64,000 nucleotides of DNA from Paraspadella gotoi (Eukaryota; Chaetognatha). Shown in pieces: positions 54,930-64,000 of the stretch. The notes under the pieces are model-generated. The model was not told the origin of the DNA. It saw only the letters and a list, made by a program, of their open reading frames with translations, and ran no database searches. The DNA is taken from positions 12,689,723 to 12,753,722 of the forward strand of contig CM119263.1 in assembly GCA_051294375.1 (NCBI GenBank), read 5' to 3'. Position 1 is the stretch's first letter, and every line of letters begins with the position of its first letter. The position numbers were made by a program, and so were the translations under genes.

Positions 54930-54939
54930 NNNNNNNNNN
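54930..54939. other. Assembly gap (10 N)
   Basis: Ten undetermined bases in a GC-rich region. Their length differs from the two 25-N gaps, so this gap probably has another origin. Confidence 1.
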
Positions 54940-55622
54940 CCTCTGAAAAGAAAATTAGAGAGTTAACGACGGGAAGAAACCCGAGAGTCTTTGCCGGAAG
55001 CCTAAGGATGTAATGACTTCTGAAGGATGTAACTCCGAAGCATGCCGTTCTCTTTCACTAGAGATAAAATAAAGAAGAGTCGCTTAATGGAGGGAAAGGG
55101 GTGGAACCCCGGAGTCCTCGAGAGTTAGGGGGGAATGAAAAAGGCCTCTCCCGTCACGGTTTTTTCTTCGGGGTGGTCCAGAGTCCGGACGGAGGGGGCG
55201 AGGCTTAACTCTCAGCCATTGCCCAAATTTACTTAAACACTCCGTCAGAGAAAACACAGGTGCAATCCATCGGGGAGTGTAATACGTCCCGGGCGGGTCA
55301 AGAGGACTAAAGAGTGGGAGCTTGGGGAAGAAACAGTATGGGAAATAACAAAATAGCTTGTTTATTAAATGAATGAATAATTTTTTTTTATTGGTTTTAC
55401 CAATTTCGTAATTTGTGATAATTTTTAAGTATAGTTTATTTAAATAACATACCGCCCTAAATTACGGCATAATAAAAACGAAGAAAGACCACGTTAAGGG
55501 AATGCGCGCATATTTGAGGCGGAATGAAAAAGCTCAGCTTAGTAAAAAGTGATTTTGACAAAGAAGAAAAGAAGAGAGAGAAGAAACTATGAAGGAAAAC
55601 AACTCTGGTACTAGGGAAGGAG

Positions 55623-55628
<6 letters not shown>

Positions 55629-55703
<75 letters not shown>
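55629..55703. repeat. (GA)n microsatellite
   Basis: About 75 bases of pure GA dinucleotide. Confidence 0.95.
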
Positions 55704-55706
<3 letters not shown>

Positions 55707-55957
55707 CCCACGTTTCATATTGCATCTCTCTTTCGCCGGAGGGAAGTGGAATCATCTGAGGATCTGAATCAGAGATTTAGACGCGATTCTTTTCCGGTTG
55801 AAAAAGTCGAAACGTGACGCTCGAAACTTATCCCTCTTCCTTCATCCCATGGGGCCGCCTTAGCCCGGCCGCCCCCTCGGTAGCCGCAACGGAGCGTCCC
55901 TTTTCTCCTCCAGCGCCCCCGGACACGCGACGTGGTTACGTCCGTCGACGGTCGCGA

Positions 55958-55989
55958 TGACGTCAGCGCATCTCCGCGAATTGACGTCA
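55958..55989. promoter_or_regulatory. Two CRE palindromes in a CpG-rich block
   Basis: TGACGTCA occurs at 55958-55965 and again at 55982-55989, 24 bases apart, within CpG-rich DNA (55840-56050). TGACGTCA is the full consensus for CREB/ATF factors. No adjacent gene start is established. Confidence 0.45.
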
Positions 55990-56151
55990 ATGGATAACGT
56001 AACTGGGACTTGCGGTTAAATCCCAAGGAAGAACCGATCCTTCTCTCCGATGCGGGGACTCAAAGCGAAGATCTCGCAGAAAAATTTAAAGAAGCAATTT
56101 AAGAATATTGATTCAGCCAAATCCTGCCTTATGTCGCGAGTCGAATTACCG

Positions 56152-56273
<122 letters not shown>

Positions 56274-56911
56274 CTTCCCCCTCTCCCCTTTCCCGAGGGT
56301 TTCAAATCAAACTCAATTACTCAAACACGAAGATCCCCTTTCGCTCTAATCGATGAGCGATGGAGTAACTTTTATTTTCGCAGAAACATGGGCCAACTGC
56401 TCGACGCTCAACGCCAAAACCTAGATATTTTATTGAAAAGTTCGAGTCTCGGTTTTCACCCTCTTTCAGATTTTTGGTGAGGTCAAGTTTTCGGAAAGTT
56501 TCCGTCATTTTCGACCTCGCGCCGGATACAGAGAGAAAAAGTGTCGGAAGAAGTTTGGTGAAAAGGAACAGAGTGAACGTGAGGCACAGTAAACCAAGAA
56601 GGAAGGAGGTAGGGGAAAGAGAAAACGATGTAGGATAAATGAAAAAAAAAAAAAATTTAAGAAAAAAAAATATAACTTTTAATGAAAATCGAAAGAATTA
56701 TAACTTATATAATTTGTAAGGCGGATCTTTTGAAGAAAAAAATATCAAAGCTATTTCAAGATGAGAAGCCATATCTAAATTTTTAACTCACTATGAATGC
56801 CCACTTTTGTAAAACTTTAACATAATTCATAATAATTTTTATTTAAAAAAAAACGGTAAGTCACAGCCAAACCTATAAAAGCGTAGTAGTTTTTATATAG
56901 AAAAACAGCGT

Positions 56912-56941
56912 GACGGACGACGACGACGACGACGACGACGA
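56912..56941. repeat. (ACG)n trinucleotide tract
   Basis: About nine ACG units. It is not within a supported coding frame. Confidence 0.85.
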
Positions 56942-56971
56942 CTACGTCACAAAGAAGCTCACCCGAATGAA

Positions 56972-57010
56972 TATCAAGCCTGAACCGGCTTCGCCGGTCA
57001 TGGCTTGATA
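56972..57010. other. Compact 39-base hairpin
   Basis: TATCAAGCC pairs with GGCTTGATA (9 bp). Inside this, TGA pairs with TCA and CCGG with CCGG around a CTTCG loop, with one unpaired base on each side. It lies in AT-rich DNA. It could be transcribed or be a small palindromic insertion. Confidence 0.5.
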
Positions 57011-57742
57011 AAAAGATAAGTTCTTTTGAAGTTAAGAAAATAAAGGCAACATCGTAAATATACATGTAGGATTCAATCCTACATACATAATTAAATAAAA
57101 TATATTAGATTATTTTAACGTTCACACGGAGAAAATAAAACAGGAGAAAATATATATATTATATATATATTATATAATTACTTTAAATACAAATTAATTA
57201 TTTTGATTTAAATTTAGATTTAAACATTTAAAAATATATATATATATATTTTGTTCATGTTGGTGGTGGCCCACGAGGCAGATTTCTCCTTTAATGACCA
57301 ACTGGAAGATATCAGAAATCTCAAGAATTTCTGCTCCAGCTTTTTATTTCTTCTTCTATATTTTTAAAAGAAATTGGTTTTTAATCAAATTCCCTTATCT
57401 TTAAAAAAAAAAAAAATTACGGCATTTTCTTCGGCATAACAATAGATAAATATTGCAGCATCCTAAAGATTACTTTCACAAACATTTAATGTCACCCTAT
57501 CGTCGGCATCGTCGCGGTCGTCGTCATCGTCGTCATCTATCAAGCGTAGCGTCGCCCCTCGACTCGTGAATCATTTCATTGTTTTTACAAACGAGAAAAA
57601 AAGCTTTTTTCCCCTTTTTTCGTGAGAACATCCGAATTTTAACCGTGAAATTTAAAGAGTATTGTCTCTGAAAACAAGCATTCTCTTTGACAGGGGGGTC
57701 TCATTCGCCCGTTTCAGAAAAGAAATCGGAGATTTTATTTCG

Positions 57743-57747
<5 letters not shown>

Positions 57748-57781
<34 letters not shown>
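57748..57781. repeat. (TC)n microsatellite
   Basis: A short CT tract of about 34 bases, followed by an A-rich and CAA/AAC-rich stretch to about 57940. A smaller CT tract lies at 58172-58198. Confidence 0.9.
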
Positions 57782-57784
<3 letters not shown>

Positions 57785-58698
57785 CTCCATACTCTCTAAC
57801 CATGTTGAAATGAAAGACCAAAGCTGCAGAAAAAAAAAGAAAAAAAAGCAGAAGCAACAGGAACAACAACATCACCAATACCAACAAAAAACAACAATAA
57901 TAAAAACAACAATAAAAACAATATCAACAACAAGAGCATCGGATGATTCATAAAATTTTTAACATAAAAAAAAAATCTAAAACAAACTGATGAATAACTT
58001 GTTTTGCAAACGTATCACTAATGACATTAGTAATGTCCTACGAAAACTGATATATATTTGCTGAAAGTTCTTTTCTGATAAGAAATGAGAAATAATTGCG
58101 TTTTTGATGATAGGCTCTATTCAGATAGATTTTTAATCGTTTTGACAAGTACTTCTGATGGAATGTTAATGGTCTCTCTCTCTCTCTCTCTCTCTTTCTC
58201 CTCCCTCTTCTATGACGCCCCGACTCTCTCAATGAATTCATCCTCATACAAACACAAAGGCTTTGTTTGTAAACATCGGCAATCAAGATGGGATTTTGTG
58301 ATTCTTGCATTCGTTCAAGTATACTATGTGTCCTTTACGTCAACTGATTATGATCGATCCGACGATATATGAAGACCTAAACCTGGGAAGGGAGCGTCTT
58401 TTATATCGAGGTTATGAGGCCGAGAACGGCCAGCGGCCATCACATGGAAATCCAGGGAAATCGGAAACAAACAAGCACAATGTTGATGAACATCTAGCGA
58501 CCAAAGGACGAAAAGAAGTCGAATTAACGGCGATCCTGCGATCCGTGTCGAATTCCTCGATGATATCAAAATTCGTGTCGACTTTCAGATAATTATCGAA
58601 GATCTCCTGGTCAAAACAAATGGCCGAGCAAAGAGAAAACAAATGAACATCGTTTGGAATGTCGGGTCGCGAACGAGGTTTTACGCTCGAGGGTTCGA

Positions 58699-58706
58699 TG
58701 ACGTCA
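58699..58706. promoter_or_regulatory. CRE palindrome
   Basis: TGACGTCA in a GC-rich block, following CGATTCGA-type sequence. A single 8-base match. Confidence 0.3.
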
Positions 58707-59250
58707 CTGCAAGATCGAATCGATGCTGAAGCGGCGTGTGTCGTTTAAAGTTGCGGCAGCTTGCTGCAAAAAGAGCTATTTCTCTTCAATACCTTTTAAA
58801 ACCAAATTTTTAGACGATTAAATATTTGGAACTGTTTTTAACTAAGAAAAACGTCAGCTACGAGAAAAAAATGTGTATTACAAAATATAAGGCCCCCGAA
58901 AAAAAGGGCGGAAAAATAAAAATTAAGAACTAAAATACGACAACGACAACCACAATGGACACTCTAACCAAAATCACTCCTCTCTATATTCTTGACGATC
59001 ATTTCCTTATCTTGAGGATTTCCAAATTGTTTCTTTGAAGTGACCGGCGAGGCCCGCTGCGAGAAAATCCAGCTCTTTTCTCGTTGACTTCGCGCCAAAT
59101 TCTGCGGCCAAATTGACCGCTCCAAAGTCAAAATGCTAATGCCGAAGTTCACCCTCCTACTCCCTTTTCTTAAAAAACGTTTCTTGTTTTCTTTTTCTTT
59201 CTTTTTTTTTCTTCCTTTTTTATTTATTTATTTATTTCTTTATTAATTCA

Positions 59251-59428
<178 letters not shown>

Positions 59429-60174
59429 TTTCTGTCTCCCTGGTTTTTAAAAACCAGACATTGCGACGCCAGACGCCGGCACTTGACCCCTCCTCCTGCT
59501 GCACATGATTGCGTCCTGGTCGGCCCATGCAACCTCACCCGCGATGAAACCTCCAACTGTTCGTCCAGAGAGACTCGAGGCTTGGAGAAGAAAGATTTTT
59601 GACTCACCAGACGTCGACCGCCGGGAGGGGGGGGAGGAAAGGGGTGGTCGATCCGAACTGAGTCACCCGCCGAGTCGTCTCTCTCTTTCTCTTCATTTAT
59701 CCTACGGCTTTTCGTCTTTCTCTTCCTTTCTTCTCCTCCCCTCCCACTCATTCCTCATTACCGAGTCATAACGTGGCTCTTGACCACCGAATTGCGACTC
59801 CTTTTATTTGGAGAATCCATAAACTTACCCTCTAATGGTGAGCGGATTAGGGTGGTTTGGTGATAAGTTATACAATCATAAACGAGGCTTTTTTTTATTC
59901 TGATTGAAACATAATCGTATTCGCGTACGTAATTGTTCTCAATTATCAAATTAGTAAATTAGGCTTTTTCCCGATTGAGACATAGTTGTATGCTTCCTAA
60001 TTACAAAATTCTTACATAATTTAATGAATCTATTAGGCTTTTATCGATTAAGACAAAATTGTATGATTCGCCCTTAGTAAATTAGAATCAGTGAATCTTA
60101 ATGGTTTGGCGAACCACTTTATCAAATCCGTGAAAATCTGACAGCGCTTGATGACAAGTTGAATTCTATTTTTT

Positions 60175-60540
60175 TTGGGGGAAGAAACATCGTTGATGAT
60201 TTTTCCAACGCCTCTTGATACGAGGACACCTGGCGGAGATCGAAGCAAAACGTCTAAACAACGGAAGTCGACGAAGATTGATCACGAAGACTTCGTATCT
60301 TCGGCTTCGACTTATGCACCTGGTACCGGGCTGCCCTCTGCGTTCAATCCTCTACCCTCACCCATCAAGTTATCTCCCCACTGCCCCTCTCAGTGCTCAT
60401 GGGTCTACTTACTCTCATCTCCCGCCAGGCGGAGAAGGTCAAAAATAGGCGGACTTAATCTTGACCTCATCATTAGTCCCGCCCACTTGATGGAATTCTC
60501 CCTGGGAATTGATTCACCGCTCATCCAAAGAGAGCGATAA
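60175..60540 (+). CDS. Unassigned 121-residue open frame
   Basis: An ATG-to-TAA frame in a GC-rich island. The product is Ser/Pro-rich (DHEDFVSSASTYAPGTGLPS, then SPARRRRSKIGG) with no recognised domain. Another long frame overlaps it on the same strand, so this may be non-coding or a single exon. Confidence 0.2.
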   Translation: MGEETSLMIFPTPLDTRTPGGDRSKTSKQRKSTKIDHEDFVSSASTYAPGTGLPSAFNPLPSPIKLSPHCPSQCSWVYLLSSPARRRRSKIGGLNLDLIISPAHLMEFSLGIDSPLIQRER

Positions 60541-61354
60541 AGGGAGGCGAAAAGTTGCTTTTTACTTTTAATTTTAGGAAAGAAGATTTCAAGATGCTTA
60601 AAAAAATAATGAAATACATCAAAGAAAACGAAATTTATTAGATAAAAATAAAAAGTTGAAAAATTTACGAAAATGGATCATTTAGCGGATAAATTATATG
60701 TTACTGTTAATGATGAGGGAAATAATTAAGGAATGAATACTGAAGTTTTTTTGTTTTTTTTTAAATAGAGAACGTAAATCGCTTTAAATTAAAAAAAAAT
60801 TGCTTGGTTAAAATTTTTAATTTTATAACATTTTTTTAATGAAAACTTTTTTTTTTCAATTCTTCAAGAAGGCATAACGAAACTCGATACGAGGGAAAAG
60901 AGAGAGTTAATTGGCGTTTGATCATGAAAAAAACAGGAGCCATTATTAAGAGGCAATATCCAGGCATACCCTTAAGATAACCAGTGCTCTTTCTTAAAAT
61001 TGTAAACCCAGATGTTGAAGCGAAATATTTGAAAATTGTTGCGGCAACAAAAACAGAGAGAGGACTGACACTATCTTTCAACTAAAATATTGCTATCAAA
61101 AATTGTCGTCTGAGATTAATAGTGTTTATCACGATGCAAATGTAAAAATCATATTTACATGGCTTTGTTTAAAGAGGAGAAGGCGATTTTAAAAAATCGT
61201 TACAAATTACTATTTTAAAACATTTATATCAATTCAATCGTCACATGTTTTACATCTTTTTTTTAGTTAATAAAAGATTAAATTATTTGGTTCCTAAATT
61301 ACGAAAAAAAAACAACATAACTTTGAGGAATTGGCGCAATTCTCTAGTATACGA

Positions 61355-61368
61355 ATCACTATAGTGAT
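61355..61368. other. 14-base perfect palindrome
   Basis: ATCACTATAGTGAT, followed shortly by GATGAGTTGCATCACTCACC, which partly repeats the half-site TCAC. It could be a dimeric factor site. Confidence 0.3.
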
Positions 61369-62159
61369 GAGTTGCATCACTCACCACCGAACCCAACACA
61401 CCAGCAGAGTTAGTGAAATCTCGATCTCGAATTATCTATCGCTTCCTTTTCTTTATTCGCATTTCCATTAAGAATCTCTCGTTCACCACTCGCAATCTCT
61501 TTCACACAATCTCTCACACTATCCCCCTCCCTCCGAACCCTTCCCCTCCTTTCCCCGATACTCGCGAATCTGTGAGTAAGAAAACAAACTTTTCGGTGGA
61601 GGAAAGTTTAGTTCAAAAGCCGAGAAAAGAGGGGCACCCTTACTATCGATAGCGGGAAAAGTAAGCGAATAAACAAGGTTTTTTTAAATCTCTACAATAC
61701 AAATCTAAAAATGGTTTACGTACATCATTCTTTCAATGCATGTCCTTGATTACTTCGAGATTTAGAAGTTAAAAGTATTATATAATATTGAAATATCAAT
61801 ACGTCAAGCACACTGTTATTGAATTTAAGAACTTGATAGACAACTAACAGTATATACTATATATATTAAATATTGTCATGAAAATAAAAAAAAATTTCGA
61901 AAAAAATATTTAGGTTCGAAGGAAGTCGGCAAGTTTTTTTTTTTTGCTCAAAGGAAATTCTTGATAATAGATTCTACTTGGGCAAAGCTTGAATTCACTC
62001 ATTTCCCTTTCATGATCCACATTTTGTTTATCTCTTTCGCTGATTGACCGAAGATTTTCTTCCGCCGATATTTTTCGAACCCATAACCCATTAAAGCTAG
62101 GACATTGAATACTCATTTCGTTTTCCATTATAATTAGTTGCTTTTTTTTTTATAAATCA

Positions 62160-62691
62160 ACGTCACTTCCGTCCTCGTGACGTCATGGTGAAACGTGTGA
62201 CGCTTTCATCTTGACGATTTGTAATCTTCGTCCCCGCGGTTTTCGTCGATCCTCCTCCGACGGCGATGATCGAAATTGCAGAATTAAAAATAAATAAATC
62301 GGTTAACCGACGCGATCGGTTCAAGAGCGCCTTTGGAGTGGCATCTTCTATCTAATCTAGGCTATTTCGAAATTGTAAGTATGATAAAGGTTTCATTTTT
62401 TGTTAGATTTATAACATATGATGTTCTTAATAAATCGAAATTATCGGCATTCACCAATCTATAACGAATGAAATATTCAAAGAATTCTAGAAATTTATTA
62501 AGTTTTGTTTTTGATTTTTCTTTATTTTTTTTTTATTTATAAAGATAGTTAGAGCTGAGGTGATGTGAATATGCTGCATCGCCATAGTTTTCGATTTTCT
62601 CTGATCTAAAATTTTCTTTGACATATTGTCTATTTTTACATTCTGGAAACGTTTACTTAATTATTGTATTTCTTGTTCTGTGAACTTTCAG
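62160..62691 (+). promoter_or_regulatory. Probable promoter, 5' leader exon and leader intron of the 63093 gene
   Basis: A CRE (TGACGTCA, 62178-62185) and CpG-rich DNA start this segment, with a TCGGTTAACCGA palindrome near 62299. A consensus GTAAGT donor begins at 62375 and a TTTCAG acceptor ends at 62691, defining a 317-base leader intron. The next exon then runs into the ATG at 63093. The transcription start is not known. Confidence 0.4.
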
Positions 62692-62886
62692 TAACTGGCA
62701 AGACCTACCGCCAGAAAACTTGATCGAAGTTTCATTTGGCGGAGAATCGAACGAGGTTTTTGTCAGCGCGCGAAACATCCTTCGTCGGGAGAAGGGGGAA
62801 TCGCATGGAGAACATAGAGAGAAGGAAGAGGAAGAGGAGAGATAATATGAGAAGCTGAGGATAGAAGGAAGAGGATAAGAAGGAAG

Positions 62887-63033
62887 ATGAGCGGCGATGA
62901 TTACCGACCGATCGAGCGCTTCAAGGAGAAGTGGGGTCGGAAAAGACGAGAACCTGGACCGGACGATTTAAAAGACGAAAGCCGCCGACCGACTTGCGCA
63001 GTCCGACAACGCAAAATATTTTATTCCGTATGA
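62887..63033 (+). CDS. Upstream open reading frame, 48 codons
   Basis: The ATG at 62887 opens a short peptide starting MSGDDYRPIERFKEKWGRK and ending at TGA 63033, 60 bases before the main start. It lies in the inferred 5' leader and could lower translation of the main frame. No family match is known to me. Confidence 0.35.
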   Translation: MSGDDYRPIERFKEKWGRKRREPGPDDLKDESRRPTCAVRQRKIFYSV

Positions 63034-63092
63034 AACAGCGAGTTTTTTTTTTGACATCTGCAATCGACCCTTTCTCGGCTTAATTATTTAAC

Positions 63093-63849
63093 ATGTCGGC
63101 CTTCAGCATTGACAGCATCCTAACTTCTCGACTTTCCCGTCCCTCTGATCGGACGACGACTCATTTCAGCTCTCGCGCCCCTAGATCCATCAGAGGCTCC
63201 GGCGTCGGCGATGTCGAAGACGGCTTTGGGGTGCTGGATCTGCACGTACGAGCTCGAGTGGCGGCGCCCTCTACGACAACACCACTGGACGAGCCACTTC
63301 CGCCGCCGAAAATTCCTCCCGTTCCCCCGAATCCCGCCCATCGCGCCTTTCCACCGCGCGACGCCTTTCCACTTTTCGACGCCGCTCCAAGTCTAAACTA
63401 CGCCTTCGGCGCGACGCCGCCGACGCCGATACGCACGCGATGGACAATGCCCTCGCCGCTAGATGGCGTCTCTCTCCCTGTTTACAAACCGGTGCAATTT
63501 TCGGGCCAAGATTCCGAGTTACCCGTCGACTTCAGTCGCACTTCGGCGGTCTCCACCGACGCTTCAAGCAGCGCAGCGGCCCACTCTAGACTTTGTCATC
63601 GTCCAATCTCGCCCGCTACCCTTCTCCCTTCTCGTCTCCAAAGCCCCTCTCTCCTCCCTTCCTCCCTCTCTTCTCCTTCGGCTTCTTCTTCTTCTTCTTC
63701 CCATGCGCGCTCGCCAGTCTCCTTCGAGGATGACAACAGAGGCGGCGTCGGCGACCGCCTGCGCAGAGAAGAGGAAGAGGACGAGATCATCTCCGTGACT
63801 GATGGAGATTATTTGACGGAAGGTGGCGCCGTGAAGAAATGCGAGAAAG
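63093..63849 (+). CDS. First coding exon of a probable homeobox-type transcription factor (partial)
   Basis: 252 codons plus one base are open from ATG 63093 to a GTAAAC donor at 63850. The remaining exons lie outside the window. The protein begins MSAFSIDSILTSR. FSIDSIL near the N-terminus is an eh1-type Groucho-binding motif, typical of homeodomain proteins such as goosecoid (FSIDNIL) and BarH-like proteins (FGIDSIL). The rest is Pro/Ser/Ala-rich, with a poly-Ser run, followed by an acidic stretch (REEEEDEIISVTDGD) and the basic KKCEKGKR at the exon end. This is the usual layout before a homeobox. No homeodomain is in view, so the family is inferred from one motif and composition. A 48-codon upstream frame and a leader intron precede it. 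Confidence 0.5.
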
Positions 63850-64000
63850 GTAAACGCGTCGCATGTGTTGGATTCGGTTGCTGAAAGATCGATTGCAATA
63901 TTATGTACGTAACATATGCTTTAATCAACAAATGAGAAATATTTAAAAGTTTACAGACTGAAAAGTTAAGAGGAATAATTTGTACATGAATGATTATACA

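Noticed and set aside
58412-58642. Minus-strand frame with STSFRPLVARCSSTLCLF, faintly like a Frizzled-type cysteine-rich domain
   Set aside because: Cysteine spacing does not fit, surrounding family motifs are missing, and a long frame also exists on the other strand. No splice-supported extension was found.

Overview
This is nuclear DNA of an animal, probably an invertebrate bilaterian. Conserved genes are split by short introns with GT-AG signals. GC-rich exons sit in AT-rich introns and spacers, and long (TC)n/(GA)n and (TTTC)n/(GAAA)n microsatellites are scattered throughout. Four genes can be recognised by family motifs. A TCF/LEF Wnt effector lies on + at 6185-11249. An alpha-mannoside beta-1,6-N-acetylglucosaminyltransferase (MGAT5, GnT-V) lies on - at 12441-18050. 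BBS4, a BBSome subunit, lies on -, with its best exons at 44502-46300 and 25079-25474 and its last exon at 20232-20363. A gene resembling CCSAP (centriole, cilia and spindle-associated protein) lies on - at 47298-49025. BBS4 and the CCSAP-like gene are adjacent on the same strand and both belong to cilia/centriole biology. At the right edge, 63093-63849 is a first coding exon that looks like the N-terminus of a homeobox-type transcription factor.

The dominant structural feature is that about 24 kb of the window repeats the rest. Positions 771-20363 recur in direct orientation at 25563-43323. Positions 20364-24959 are an inverted version of about 43324-47976. The repeats are full of one- and two-base indels that break every exon, while exons stay open in 1-20363, 24985-25537 and from about 44.7 kb onward. 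Two 25-N gaps flank the 553-base island 24985-25537, which carries the only intact copies of BBS4 exons 7 and 8. I read this as three good contigs whose two small gaps, in a microsatellite-rich BBS4 intron, were overfilled with uncorrected long-read sequence. The real locus would then run 1-20363, the island, and on from about 44340.

The two copies are still informative. A 2.4-kb 5'-truncated LINE-like retroelement (13277-15702) sits in an MGAT5 intron of the good copy. It is cleanly missing from the other, with a candidate 5-bp target duplication, so it is probably a polymorphic insertion. A foldback element between the convergent TCF and MGAT5 genes also differs in arm structure between copies.

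The region 49-62 kb is mostly unassigned. It holds a few weak candidate exons, a CCAAT cluster, several CRE palindromes, a compact hairpin and long tetranucleotide arrays. I found no tRNA, rRNA or CRISPR feature and no convincing novel multi-gene system. The most biologically interesting points are a TCF without a C-clamp but with an acidic tail, the BBS4/CCSAP pair, the insertion polymorphism, and the alternation of sequence quality.
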